A DNA stretch of 64,000 nucleotides from Batillaria attramentaria (GCA_018292915.2 JACVVK020000034.1:2332001-2396000), one strand, 5' to 3'. Counted from the stretch's first letter, positions 11,860 through 22,579 are shown. Notes: a model not told the origin generated them from the letters alone. Made by a program: numbers and translations.

Positions 11860-12914
11860 CTGCACACACACACAAACATCATGGTCGTCAGTAACATGGT
11901 AGCACGCAGGAAAAAAATGCAATCGTTCCTAGATTCCAACAAAACAAAACAAAAAAAAAACAAACAAAAAAAGCGAAGGAAACTCGGATAAAAAAAATTT
12001 AAAAGAAAAAATGAAAACGTAGTCGGACTACTCTTACGCAATGTGAACCACAGGCAGCAAAAGACGGGCAGAAGATTGAAACTGCGGGCGACAGAAACTG
12101 CGGAAGAAGTTTATTCCCGATAATAAGGTTTTCTTGCAGTGTACAAAGTTTCTGTCACTGTGTAATCCAAAATTCTATGTCAGGACCAATATATTCCATT
12201 TCAGGAGTCTGTGTGTTTTCTATGGCCCTACGTCAGGTATTTCATGTGTGTGTGTGTGTAGGAGGGGGGGGGGGGGGGGCAAGTCCGAACAACACACTGG
12301 ACCAGTGAAGTGAAGGTAAATAATAGCACACCAAGGGCAAAAAAACTATGATATGCGTTATAGCTGCGTAAGGCTGCATGGACTACTGAACATCATAGTT
12401 TCTGGATCCGCCGCTGCCAGTATGCGCCGTCTGCATCAACCCCATGCCTTCCAATGCCTGAGGTTAAAAAAAAAGGTGCAAGACTTCAATTTAATAACTT
12501 AACATGCTTCACATATCTAAATTTAAATCTGTAAAACACGCCCGTTTCATCAGGATAGGGCGTTGAGATGGATTCACCAGCCCTCCTCCACAGATGGACG
12601 TAAAAACACATCAAACCGCCATGTGTTCTAGCTGTGTTTACCTACACGTGGCAAGGCCTTTCGAGCACAGATTTCAACTGTAGAATCTACTGCAGAAACA
12701 ATTAGGACAAAATTAAACTCGGTTTCCAAATGTTTAAACCACCCATGCGCCATCGGGCGTAAGTCGTCAGAACGGTACCCCGAGGGGACGACACGCAGCG
12801 TGCGCAACATCTGCGGTGGTGGTCTCAAGTGCAGGAGGGACCCGCTTTCCTGTTTTACTGCTACGGACATTCCTCAGCACCTCTCCACTCTAAGCACACA
12901 CAAAAAACCACAAC
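11860..12914 (-). other. part of SDR42E-like intron; low-complexity patches
   Basis: Contains an A-rich stretch (11940-12010) and a GT/G tract near 12247-12281. The rest is unremarkable, with no exon recognised. Confidence 0.5.
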
Positions 12915-13300
12915 ATGGGTCTGAGTGAGTGAGTGAGTTTTTGAGGTTTAACGCCGCGCAAGCCACAAGACTATAATTCGCGGCTAAGTGTGTCTGCACT
13001 ACGTGAAAAAAATTGTAACGTTGGGCAACTGATGCAAACTGATCTACGAGGCAATATAAACCTAGGACATGCAGGGACGCTGCACCTTCATGCTAATTTC
13101 TCGAACTCCCGATTACAAAAAAAGCGTAGAAAACAAATAACAATTACAACTAGGTAAAACAAAGACAAATACTAAACGCATATACAGCAAATATTGCAAC
13201 TTATCATCTCCTAAACCAGTTCGCAGCATGTGCCCAACATCACTTATTCCTAACCACCGGTAGTGCAGACATGAGTGAGGGGTTAAAAAGAAGAAATATA
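12915..13300 (+). mobile_element. GAGTGAGTGAG...GCCGCGCAAGCC repeat, copy 1
   Basis: Starts GTCTGAGTGAGTGAGTGAG, then TTTAACGCCGCGCAAGCCAC, a block shared with the two tandem copies at 32.3-32.8 kb. Repeats of this kind (GAGTGAGTGAGT followed by a GCCGC motif) are, as far as I know, common in gastropod genomes as short non-autonomous elements. Similarity to the other two copies covers only the first 75 bp or so, and the 3' limit given is approximate. Confidence 0.5.
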
Positions 13301-14691
13301 GATGAAAGGGCCGAACTTAGAAATCACCACAACACGGGTCTGAGGTCGGTCCACGAACACGCATCTGGCCGCAGTGAGCTGTCGTTAAAACAACAGACAA
13401 AGAACGCGATGTTTCCCAATACTATATGTGAGCGTCCTGCAAAAATAATCAACGCGTAGTCTTGAATTTTACTTTGGAATCGGACACTATTCCCGCCCCC
13501 CGTGATATATGCTGTAATATCTCACGGCCAGGAGGGCGTGGATTTTGTCACCTGCCTGACACGTGGTGCGATATCCCTCCGGGTATTAATGCCATCGCTA
13601 GTCATCTTCACCCCATAACCAAACGCAAAACTGCCGGGTCCAAACACCGAACAGCCTACAGTAGTGGCGGGGCTGGTCCGGACACAAACCCTTCAACACG
13701 GTACCCAGCTGTTCTTCATGAGTCTTATAGTTCTGGAAATGTTTGTTTTTTGTGTGTGTGAGCTAGACGGGCAAAGGACCAGCCCCCCCCCCCTCCCCCC
13801 CTAAAGTCTCACGCCTAAAAACAGGGAAACGAGAAACTGGGGCACAACTGACTTACACGAGATTTCCGTTACGGTTATTTTGTCACGGGAGTAACTTGAC
13901 ATGGCTGCGCACGGCGTGGGGTACTTGGGTGTCGGTAGGACTTTTTTTGTTCTTTTGAAAGCAATGATGACAGGTGTAGAAGACACTGTTGCTAAACATT
14001 GTTGTAGGCGTGTTTACACAGCAAAAAGAGAGACTTTTGACCGTATGAATTGAGTAAATCGATGGGCATGATGATGATGATGCATGAGCCCGTGCATGTG
14101 TAGCTTGGTGACTACACTCAAGCCTCAGGACTCAAATGTGGCGAGCCTGTCTGAAATGAACAGTGTACAGCTGGCCCGTTCTGATATCTAGGTTAGTTAT
14201 ACATGTAGATGATCAATCCCCATTCCCCGACCCCCCCCCCCCCTCCCCCCATGACACTCCATTTGAATTTGAGGGTGAATAACTGATTGACTGATTGGCT
14301 GAATGATTGACTGATCGATTGACAAGCTTGCAGGTGCGTCTGCCTGTGCCACAGCCATCTAACCTGCTACAAATTCAATCTGCACTCTTTCTCAGAGAAC
14401 TGAAGGAAAGCCCCCCCCCCCCCCCCCCCGAAAACAAAAAAAAACACCAAGCAAAACAGCAAAACTTTTCGAGCCACCAGATGGGAGAAGATAATGTCCT
14501 CAATGCATTAATGAGTTTTGCAAGGGCTTCACCGCCTAACGGAGGGTGATGATGGGATGGTAGATTTTTCTCCTGGAAAAACGGTGAAGACTTAGAGCTG
14601 CTTGCGCCAGGAAGTGCGCTAGGCAAGAAGCAGCCATGTGTAGATCAGATGGTAGGGAGGGAGACAGCACTAGTTGGAATTCCGCAATCAG

Positions 14692-14693
<2 letters not shown>
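13301..14693 (-). other. intron of SDR42E-like gene; no exon recognised
   Basis: Holds C-rich tracts at 13782-13800, 14230-14250 and 14411-14429, and short GATGAT and TGATTGAC repeats near 14070 and 14283. The open frame at 13462-13761 plus has no recognised domain. Confidence 0.45.

Positions 14694-14762
<69 letters not shown>
14694..14762. repeat. (GT)n-(GA)n compound microsatellite
   Basis: About 53 bp of GT followed by GA. Confidence 0.97.
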
Positions 14763-15381
14763 TCACTTTCTGAATTGTTTTGTACTGATCGACTGATGAC
14801 TTTTTATCGCATATGTGCACCAGGCTACAATGATGCATTATTTTCAGAAACACGCCTGAACTTGACTACAGACAGGCAACTCACTTCCTCCTAACTATGT
14901 TCTTGGCTTTTTAGGATACTTATATGTAAACCATTTATTGCACTGGACAGTGATGACTGGAAGTATGTTCATGTACATAAGGTGTCGTGGAGCTACTTTT
15001 GCTTCTTTCAGAGGTAACAGAGTATAAACTGAACACCATGATCTTTAACTAATAATAATCATAATAAACATAATAATAATAATAATAATATAAGTACACA
15101 ACTTATAATAATGATAAACAAAAAACCCCATTAAAACTGATGTAACAGAACTCTGAGTATAAACAAGACGATCCCTGACTAATAATAATACTAACAACAA
15201 ATCACGAATAAATACATTAAAAAAAACTAATAACAGTAATATTTTTCAAAAAGCCATTGTAATCAGTGTTAGTCTAAATACAAACAACAACAAAACAGAC
15301 CCAACAACCATCAGACCAATCCCATGTAACAGACTAAGCTGTTTGTGTATAATGGGTGTTTGTGAAATACGTGTATGTGAA

Positions 15382-15383
<2 letters not shown>
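14763..15383. other. AT-rich intronic stretch with AAT repeats
   Basis: Clusters of AATAAT and similar triplets at about 15048-15095 and 15180-15240. No exon seen. Confidence 0.5.
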
Positions 15384-15425
<42 letters not shown>

Positions 15426-15428
15426 CGC
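15384..15428. repeat. (GT)n-(GC)n microsatellite
   Basis: A GT run ends in a short GC run. Confidence 0.95.
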
Positions 15429-15856
15429 AAACACATGCGCTTACGCATGCACACAAACATGTGGCACGTGATACAGGAGCGTTCAAGTTAAGACTGCTCT
15501 AAGTGAATTTCCTGTTCTCCCTTAATTAAGTTGGACTGACAAGGGCCGGGATAGGAGGCCGACACAAAAATTCACTGTAAGTAAAAGGCAGCCAATTGCC
15601 GCTGATTGAGGGGCTTGAGAAACTGGGGCAATTACTGCAAGAATAACAAAGTGGCTGCCAGTTTTACCCAACATCACCTGTGGCAAAATGCTCTTCACTG
15701 TCCTCCCATCTGAGATTGAGTTAATTTTTCCATCTCAAGTCTCTGGAAAACTTCTTAGCACGTACCTCCACCCTGAGTTTTTTTTTGGGGGGGGAAAAAG
15801 GCAAAAGTCCCATCCTCTTTTCTTTCAATTTTTTGCTTGTTTGCTTTGTCAGTTGT

Positions 15857-15902
15857 TGTTGTTGTTGTTCTTGTTCTTGTTGTTGTTGGTGGTGGTGGTG
15901 GT

Positions 15903-15959
<57 letters not shown>

Positions 15960-15968
15960 ATGCATGCG
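15857..15968. repeat. compound microsatellite (TTG)n-(GGT)n-(GT)n-(GC)-(ATGC)n
   Basis: Five adjoining simple repeats. The cysteine, valine, histidine and threonine homopolymer frames predicted here on both strands are artefacts. Confidence 0.97.
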
Positions 15969-16152
15969 CCCACGTGCCAGGTGATTGTTAGGCCAGGTGA
16001 AATTCATCCCAGCTGCACCTGAAATTTCTTAATCTCAACTACCGGTAACACTTTCATCAAAGAACCTGTAGTATGTGAGGCCCCATCCTCTGTCGCTCGT
16101 ATTTGTTTATTCATTTCAAGTAATCCATACGCTCCTCCAGCATAATTAAAGA

Positions 16153-16446
16153 TCAACTCATCATCTCCCCCATATTTTCTTCCATCAAGAAAATGACTTT
16201 TCCCATAAGCTGCCTGTCACAGCCATTTCCCAAAAGGCCCATCACTTTCGTGTACAGTGGAGAAGTATAGCCAGGTCCCACTGCTACCGTGTTCTGTGAA
16301 TTTCCCTGGAAACCAACCAATCCACTAGAAACAGGTCTGGCACCCACTCCGTCAGCTGTGCACCATGGATTCCCTCCCTTTGACTGCTCCAAGGGGACTT
16401 GCAGCATAGCACTATGCTGAGTGCCATAGGGGCAGAGGTGGCGATC
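16153..16446 (-). other. unrecognised minus-strand open frame, about 98 codons, inside SDR42E-like intron
   Basis: From an AG near 16447 (weak pyrimidine tract) the frame starts PASSYDRHLCPYG and runs to a stop at 16153. It includes GGNPWCTADGVGARPVSS, and the first ATG is at 16407. An AATAAA lies about 45 bp past the stop. Amino-acid content is not low complexity and looks protein-like, but I recognise no family. It could be a relic of a transposon, a retrocopy, or a chance frame. It lies in the intron between the two SDR42E-like exons and does not fit that family. Confidence 0.25.
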
Positions 16447-16892
16447 ATATGAAGATGCAGGCTATTACCTAATGTCTGTGTACAAGTTAGATATCAATCC
16501 AACCACTCGTTCTTTCTTTTTTTTCTTCTTTTTTTTTTGGCATCTGTTCCAGGGATGAGTACCAAAAATTATATGATGTTGTGTACAGCATAAGTATATG
16601 TCTAGACATTTCATGACCACTATTCCTCTTGTGTGTGTTTGCAGGGGATGGGTACTTACAGGATCCAGCATCGCCATGGACCCAAAGGGTAATGATACTT
16701 AAACTATGGCTGTGCTTTCAACTGGGCACAATGGCAACAGGACTGGAGACAGGTAGGACAAAATTTACTGCTTGCTTGCTTTGAGAAAAGAAAAGTTTAT
16801 TTATAACTGCCTGATGAATTTTTCACATCTATCTCAGTTTTGTCAACCTGCCACTCTAATCCCAGTAACTCTCCAGTAACATACTTTCTGAC

Positions 16893-16895
<3 letters not shown>

Positions 16896-16921
<26 letters not shown>
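16896..16921. repeat. (AC)n microsatellite
   Basis: Short AC run. Confidence 0.9.
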
Positions 16922-16923
<2 letters not shown>

Positions 16924-17092
16924 GCTCATCTTTCTAAATTTGTCAAAAGAGCTATCCTTGATTATTCACGGTGATGTGGTAAATTCAGTTACTGACATGA
17001 TTTGATGCTTTGAATGTGTTGTGTTTGTATTGCGTATTACTTTTTTAAGGAACCATCTTTGGTGACAAAGTGCATTGCCAAGAGATAACAGC

Positions 17093-17250
17093 GCAATGTT
17101 CAAATGCAAAGATGGATTGGCCAGACTACAAGCGTATCTTTAGCAAAAATTTACAGTGGAACTTCCTGAGTGATAAAAGTGCTTTCACAGGAGAACAATA
17201 GTTTTCGAATGCTAAGACAGATTGGCCAGACTACAAGCATACCTTCAACA
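17093..17250. repeat. diverged direct repeat, spacing about 103 bp
   Basis: Two segments share GATTGGCCAGACTACAAGC and a following A/C-T-T-CAACAA-like end, preceded by CAAT...AATGC. A local duplication just downstream of the SDR42E-like first coding exon. Confidence 0.7.
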
Positions 17251-17338
17251 ATAAGGGATGCAGCTTATTTGCACTACCTTTTAACCCTAGCACACTTCCC
17301 CCTGTGTAATAGTAATTTGACATATCGTTTGATGGCAC

Positions 17339-17533
17339 CTTGAAAAACTCCATGCCCTTTTGCAAGATCCACACAGGCTCCTTGATGTCCATCAGCCGAA
17401 CACGATGGCCCTCCTCGGCCAGCTTTTTACCCAGTGAAAAACCAGGAAAACCACCTCCTCCTGTCACAACATGCAGTTCACTCCCTTGGGACATTTCACC
17501 ACGTCCAGCCCTCTGCCTTGTAGTTACTGGCAT
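17339..17533 (-). CDS. SDR42E-like short-chain dehydrogenase/reductase, first coding exon
   Basis: On the minus strand the ATG at 17533 opens 65 codons ending at the donor TTCAAG|GTGCCA. The exon starts at 17540 behind a good acceptor (TTTCCTCGTCATTTCAG), so an upstream non-coding exon is implied. The protein begins with a basic segment and then reads HVVTGGGGFPGFSLGKKL, a Rossmann TGxxGxxG dinucleotide-binding motif, and later VRLMDI at the end of the second beta strand. With the exon at 11764-11859 it forms the N-terminal NAD(P)-binding half of an SDR42E-type enzyme. The exact substrate cannot be read from this fragment. An alternative start is the internal Met at codon 14. The 5.5 kb intron separates the two exons. 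Confidence 0.85.
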
Positions 17534-17540
17534 GTTGACG

Positions 17541-18639
17541 CTGAAATGACGAGGAAATCAGTAATTAAAATGTTACAGGGGCAAACACCATTCTACCTAC
17601 TTTGACAGAAATTACAAAACCTTGTACATGTATGAATAACACTATAAGAGAAGACTGACATAACTGAATGACAATTAGCTTGAGGTATAAAACCGTATTG
17701 CCTATCACACACCTTCACAACTGCTCTTCTCTGAAACAAATTTTAACATCATTTTGCTGACCTGAGATGATTGTGAAATCATTTTGGGTATATTCAACAA
17801 ATGTCCAATGACTTACACGCGACTTAAAACACTAGTGCAAGGTTAGTAACATAAGGTACAAGACTTTAATTCCACACAGCGAGGCTGCAAAGTTGTGTAA
17901 ACTTATACTTCTCGTCCCACAGGTAGGCCACTACAGGCAACCAAAGTACCTCTACTGAGGTCTTCAATGTATGGCATCTCTCCCTCCCCCCCCCCCTCCC
18001 TCTCTCTCTCTCTCTGCCGCTGGTTTCGCGGCATGTGGTGCTCTCACTGTGCAACCACGGGCCGTAACCAAGAAGCCTGCTCTGACTGCAGTACTGACAC
18101 ACCGCCATATTGAAAAAGCAGGTGAGCGGCAGAGATGTACACTTATCCAGACGTAATACCATGATTCGGTTTGTCTGAAACCTTGTACTCAATACGACGT
18201 CCCGACATCTAAGTCTGACAATTCCTGTCAGACCAAAAACAGTTCACTTTCACCCCTTTCGTCGACTGTAGCAGACGACAAACGTGGATCCATGCCTCTA
18301 CGTTGCGTAATTGTCAGCGCTGATAATACAAAATCCGCTTGAAGACACCAATGAAAGTTCTTTTCTGTAGAAAGAAGATGTCTAGTGCATTATAATGCGC
18401 GTCTCTTGAGTAAAATGGGGAGTGCTTACAGCTGATAGCGTTGTCTGATTCCACGAGTCCGACAGAAAGCCTCCACCCGCGTGATGTTGTGGTTAGATAG
18501 CTTTTTGGTTGTCGTAAAAGGAGACTGTGTGCAAACTAGACATGCATTATTGTAAGAGCAAATAGTTTGCGCACAGTTTCAATGTCTGAATGCTGAAATG
18601 TAGCACTAGAGTTTTGCTGGCCCCCATTTTCGCGTTTCT
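17541..18639. other. head-to-head intergenic region between SDR42E-like and STPG2-like genes
   Basis: Roughly 1.1 kb lies between the SDR42E-like coding exon (minus) and the STPG2 first exon (plus). It contains a CCGCCATATTG element at 18102-18112 (YY1-like on the minus strand) and a C/T-rich tract at 17976-18015. The untranslated first exon of the SDR42E-like gene should lie here; I could not fix its boundaries. Confidence 0.55.
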
Positions 18640-18740
18640 TGTACGATCAATACTTTTCCAACATCGAGTCGACTTACGCTGTCCGCCATCTTGCTCCATG
18701 GCAACTTATCAACTATGGCGGAGCAGCTGCAGCCGTGAAG
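18640..18740 (+). other. STPG2: probable 5' untranslated exon of STPG2-like gene
   Basis: The stretch ends at a strong donor GTGAAG|GTAAGA (18740/18741), and the next acceptor downstream in phase with the gene is at 19488. The left limit is not visible. It contains two short upstream ATGs; the one at 18698 would read through the splice to an immediate stop, so translation should start at 19533. The YY1-like and X-box-like motifs at 18683-18705 lie inside or beside it. Confidence 0.5.
18683..18705 (+). promoter_or_regulatory. YY1-like site abutting an RFX X-box-like site
   Basis: CCGCCATCTTG (18683-18693) equals the canonical YY1 core near start sites. It overlaps TGCTCCATGGCAAC (18692-18705), which matches 12 of 14 positions of the X-box consensus GTHNYYATRRNAAC with a perfect right half (GGCAAC). 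RFX factors control cilium genes through such boxes, and STPG2 is a sperm-tail protein, so the placement is sensible. A second ATGGCGG core follows at 18714-18720. Binding is inferred, not shown. Confidence 0.5.
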
Positions 18741-19063
18741 GTAAGAACGTTGACGTTTTCTTCCAACTGCACCAACTTATACTGGCAGATTTATTATATG
18801 AATAACACGATTTTTGTCAGATAATTATGTCGAATTTCACCGTAAGGTTATATTTGTCAGGTGGTGGCATATTGACAGTGAAAGATGCGATTTGTTTACA
18901 ATTTTCTAGTCACAGTCATCACCATCAACGCATTTTCTCGTTTTTTCGCATTATTTGCCTTCTGAAAATCGAATCTAAAGAACACTTAACACCACCACGG
19001 ATAAGCAATGGCTATTATTAAGACAGCTAATGTGCAATTGTTTCCAACACTCTCTGTATTTCG

Positions 19064-19466
19064 GGTCCTACTAATTACCGAAAACAACCGAAAACAACTC
19101 TTAATACGGGTAGAACGCAGTTAAAACATAGAAATAACAACACATAACTATGATTAAAGGTGAAAAAAGAGGCCTTAAACTAGTTAAAAGGAAAAAGGTA
19201 CTTATTCACTCCAAGAGAACAGGACGAAATGAACGTGTCTCCCAAGGGAAGCGACTCCGTCTGGTCCAGACTGGTTATTTTCTGCATTGTCACCTTTTTT
19301 CTTTTTAGCTTTTTTAAGGCCTCTTTTTCACCTTAAATCATGTTTGTGTGTTGTTGTTATGTTTATGTATTGTTATTTCTATGTTTTAACCGCGTTCTAC
19401 CCGTATTAAGAGTTGTTTTCGGTTGTTTTCGGTCGTTTTCGGTTGTTTTCGGTAATTAGTAGGACC
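19064..19466. mobile_element. fold-back (MITE-like) element with long inverted arms
   Basis: The left arm (19064-19200) begins GGTCCTACTAATTACCGAAAAC and passes AACTCTTAATACGGGTAGAACGC and AGAGGCCTTAAACTAG. The right arm (about 19289-19466) is its diverged reverse complement, ending GGTAATTAGTAGGACC. The loop is about 88 bp. The right arm has extra copies of the 10-bp unit GGTTGTTTTC and a longer GTTGTTATG stretch. No transposase is encoded and no clear target duplication is visible. It lies between the untranslated exon and the first coding exon of STPG2, ending 22 bp before that exon's acceptor-defined start. Confidence 0.9.
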
Positions 19467-19532
19467 GCTTTATTTCCCCCTTGTGCAGATTAGGTTCATT
19501 AGGGTGACAGAAGGACAGCAGGAACCTTCACC

Positions 19533-19653
19533 ATGGGGTCGGTGTATGACAGAGCCCAGCGAGACTTCAAATTCCATGTGGTGTCCACATCACCGAATGT
19601 GGGGCCAGGAACATATGATGCGGAGACCGCCAGTAAAGCTCGTCTCAAATCAG
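19533..19653 (+). CDS. STPG2: STPG2-like, first coding exon
   Basis: The exon starts at 19489 after TTTCCCCCTTGTGCAG; the ATG at 19533 is in the context CACCATGG. It encodes MGSVYDRAQRDF...VGPGTYD and ends TCAG|GTAACG in phase 1. The MYDRAPR-like start followed by a VGPGxY repeat is the hallmark N-terminus of STPG2 (sperm-tail PG-rich repeat containing 2), a protein built of PGPGxY repeats and linked to the sperm flagellum. The fold-back element immediately upstream may supply part of the intron's branch region. Confidence 0.93.
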
Positions 19654-19739
19654 GTAACGGAGTCTGCTGTCTTTCAGGGGATTAATCCATTCAAGCCCTG
19701 TTTTATATCCAGCTTACCCTGTTGATTGTAATGTATATG

Positions 19740-19826
19740 TATGTAGGTAGGTATGTACTGAATGTTGGTATGTATGTATGTGTGTATGTATGTGTGTATG
19801 TATGTATGTATGTATGTATGTATGTT
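19740..19826. repeat. (TGTA)n microsatellite with TG interruptions
   Basis: TATG/TGTG tetranucleotide run in STPG2 intron. Confidence 0.95.
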
Positions 19827-20440
19827 ATCTTTGTATTTATTTAACTGATTTTTCATCTGTTATTTATTCCCTTCTTCGTTTATCTACTTGAAGAGATTAC
19901 AAATCTTCATCCGAGATTGCAAATCTTCATTTTTATTATCATCATTATTATTATTGTTATTATTATTGATACATATGCAGTCTGTGTCGATTGAGGTTTT
20001 GGGGGGTGGGGTGAGGGGGAGAATCACCCGCACACTCGACAGAAGATACAAAACCTCAAAACACCAACCCACGTGGCTGCGTGATGATCATTTTAGCCTT
20101 TTATTGTCTGTTTCAGTTGTCATTTTCAGTCCAGGTTGACTGAGTTTTAGGACCCCAGATTCATAGAGGTTTTGCTTTAGGAATAATGTGTGCATGTAAC
20201 GAGGTTTGGATTGTTTAACACATGGACTCTGTCTTTCACAAACTCTTCACCGTAACTGGTTATGGGATGGGGGAAAAAGGCAGGAACATCATAACATGTA
20301 ATCTGCCAGGAAGTTTTTTTTTTAGCACCCTACAAATGTCCAGTCAATGTCATCATCATCATCGTTATCATCATCATTATCTTCATCATTATTTATCAGT
20401 GGTGAATATTGTTGTGTTTATGGTCATGTGTGTCCTGCAG

Positions 20441-20562
20441 ATGGCTATGCTCCCTTCCTGTCCATGACGAGTCGTGAGACGTTCCTGAACGTGAGCGACC
20501 AAGTGGTGGCTGCACCTGGACCAGGTCACTATGACCCAATGCTTGCACAGCAGCATGTCCAG
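20441..20562 (+). CDS. STPG2: STPG2-like, coding exon 2
   Basis: Acceptor GTGTCCTGCAG, donor GTCCAG|GTGAGT. 122 nt, entering in phase 1 and leaving in phase 0. Encodes (D)GYAPFLSMTSRET followed by PGPGHYDP. The YAPFLSxTxRE block followed by PGPGHY matches STPG2 orthologues closely, including order and spacing relative to the previous exon. Confidence 0.94.
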
Positions 20563-20712
20563 GTGAGTATGCATATAATCATGTATGAATGTGTATATGT
20601 GTCTTTGAGGATGTGGAAAAAAGGGTTAGCGTTAGTTTGTGCGAGCATCTTTGTGTTTGTTTACATGATTGGATGTTTGTGCTACACTACAGTATTCACT
20701 TTGAGTGAGTGT

Positions 20713-20713
<1 letters not shown>

Positions 20714-20776
<63 letters not shown>
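20714..20776. repeat. (GT)n microsatellite
   Basis: About 60 bp of GT in the intron between coding exons 2 and 3. Confidence 0.97.
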
Positions 20777-20777
<1 letters not shown>

Positions 20778-20943
20778 CACGTGCGTATAGGTGCATGCAT
20801 GTGTGTGTACATCAACTTGCACTTCATCCCTGTGCAAACAAAAATTTAGCTTTGAATACCACACCTTTATCACATTGTTGATTGCAGAACTTACTCACAT
20901 ATTCAATTTCTATTTTTTATTCCTTGTGATTTTAAATTTACAG

Positions 20944-21084
20944 GGAGGCAGCACAGTGAGGACCAAATCCAAACGCTTTCTTTACCCAGGGCAGACAACA
21001 CCCGGTCCAGGTGCCTACAATGTGGAGAAACATCAGGAAATGTCACGCAAGGCAAAATCGGCACCAGATATGCTTCAAGGGAAG
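20944..21084 (+). CDS. STPG2: STPG2-like, coding exon 3
   Basis: Acceptor TTTTAAATTTACAG, donor GGGAAG|GTGAGA; 141 nt, phase 0 on both sides. Encodes GGSTVRTKSKRF, then PGPGAYN and a basic tail. It carries the third PG repeat and the preceding 'xxRF' element typical of this repeat family. The upstream intron is short (381 nt). Confidence 0.93.
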
Positions 21085-22012
21085 GTGAGAAAATAACACA
21101 TGTACAGTCCATTGGATCATCTCCATCCCTTCCCCCTCAGATTGTTTGTTCTGATGGTGTTGTTGTGTTGTTTTTTGTTGTTTTGTTGTTTTTGCTGTTT
21201 TGTTGTTGTTGTTGTTTGATTTTTTTCTTTTTACATTATTTGTCATTTTTGTTTTTTGTTTTTGTTTCTTTTTTGTTTATTTGTTTTGTTTGTTGTAGTT
21301 TTTTTTTTTTTTTGGGGGGGGGGGGGTGGGGGGTGGGGGGCATTGAAAAAACTTTTTTTGGGTGGTTGGGTGGATGATTGTTTGGGGTTTTTTTTTCTTG
21401 TTCAGTGTTCATGTTTTATTGGTTGGGTTTGTTTTTGTTTGTTTTTGTTTTTTCTAAGTATATGAAGTTTGCAGAATTTAACTAACTGCACATGCTTCGT
21501 AGTGGGTGATAACTATATGTAGGATGCACGCAGCATTGCTTTTACTCTGGGCATAGCACTAGGCGCGGGCGTTAAGCAACAAAATTGCTGTTACCTCCCT
21601 TGGTCCATGGACCCGCAGGCAGCATAGTAACGGTTTTGCGCAGCTCTGCCTTCGGCTTCGGTGTTTTTCAGTAGGATGTGCTTTCGCAACAACAAAAATC
21701 CAGTTTTTGTTCTTTTCTCTTCTACTTCTTTTTTTCCGTTTTGGTTGAATTTGTTTTTAGAGTGGCATAGCAGCAAAGAGCAATGACAGACTGTCTCTCT
21801 TTCTCTCTCTCTCTCTCTCTCTAACAAATAATTTCTCACGTAAAGTCTTCCCTTTACTGAGTTTTTAGTTCTTTAGAATTTGTTATGAGTACATGTATTT
21901 CTCTTGTATTCTGAATTGATAACTTCTTATTCTTTGCATAAGCATTTGCGCTGTAATGTTCGTGAAATGTACTGTAAAGCGTGAAAGTGCTGGTCAGTCC
22001 GTGCGCGCACGA

Positions 22013-22018
22013 GTGTGT

Positions 22019-22080
<62 letters not shown>
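22013..22080. repeat. (GT)n microsatellite
   Basis: GT run of about 65 bp with one GTAT interruption. Confidence 0.97.
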
Positions 22081-22082
<2 letters not shown>

Positions 22083-22170
22083 TGATGCATTTTGAGTGCT
22101 TTATTAGTGTAGCAAGGACAGATAGTAAGAGAGACCTGTGCGTCTATTATCTCATCCTTGGAAAATAAAG

Positions 22171-22207
22171 TTTCAGTCAGTCAGTCAGTCTCTCTCTCTC
22201 TCTCTCG

Positions 22208-22289
<82 letters not shown>

Positions 22290-22302
22290 CGTGCGCGTGC
22301 CT
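22171..22302. repeat. compound microsatellite (CAGT)n-(CT)n-(GT)n
   Basis: CAGT repeats, then CT, then about 75 bp of GT ending in GTGC repeats. Confidence 0.97.
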
Positions 22303-22414
22303 CAGCCATTGTCATCAGCTTAATGTGTACTTTACATATCATCACTGTAATCATGAAAGAAAAGGCTTTCTTCAAAGGGCTGGAAATATATTCTTCACCT
22401 TTAACTTTTTGCAG

Positions 22415-22579
22415 CTGATGACAAGCCGAATCAAGTTCCACAGGAAACCAGAGGCCCCCTCCATCCCATCCCAGGGACTGGCTTATGGTTATGAGGAATG
22501 CGAAGATGGAACGCTGAAGAAACAGGACCCACCAAACAGGGATAGCACGATAGGACCAGCTTTCTATACACCTGCACAT
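22415..22579 (+). CDS. STPG2: STPG2-like, coding exon 4
   Basis: Acceptor TTTAACTTTTTGCAG, donor GCACAT|GTGAGT; 165 nt, phase 0. Encodes LMTSRIKFHRKPEAPSIPS, then YGYEECEDGTLKKQDPP and GPAFYTP. The 'APSIPS...YGY...DG..KQ.PP...GPAxYxP' block has no full PGPG repeat but is a conserved signature of STPG2, so it separates this protein from other PG-rich proteins. Confidence 0.94.

Larger units (their letters stand above)
21085..22414 (+). other. STPG2 intron 4, rich in T/GTT/G runs
   Basis: Contains GTT/TTTTG-rich sequence and a T-then-G run at about 21160-21345, a CT run near 21795-21821, and two long GT arrays. Confidence 0.85.
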
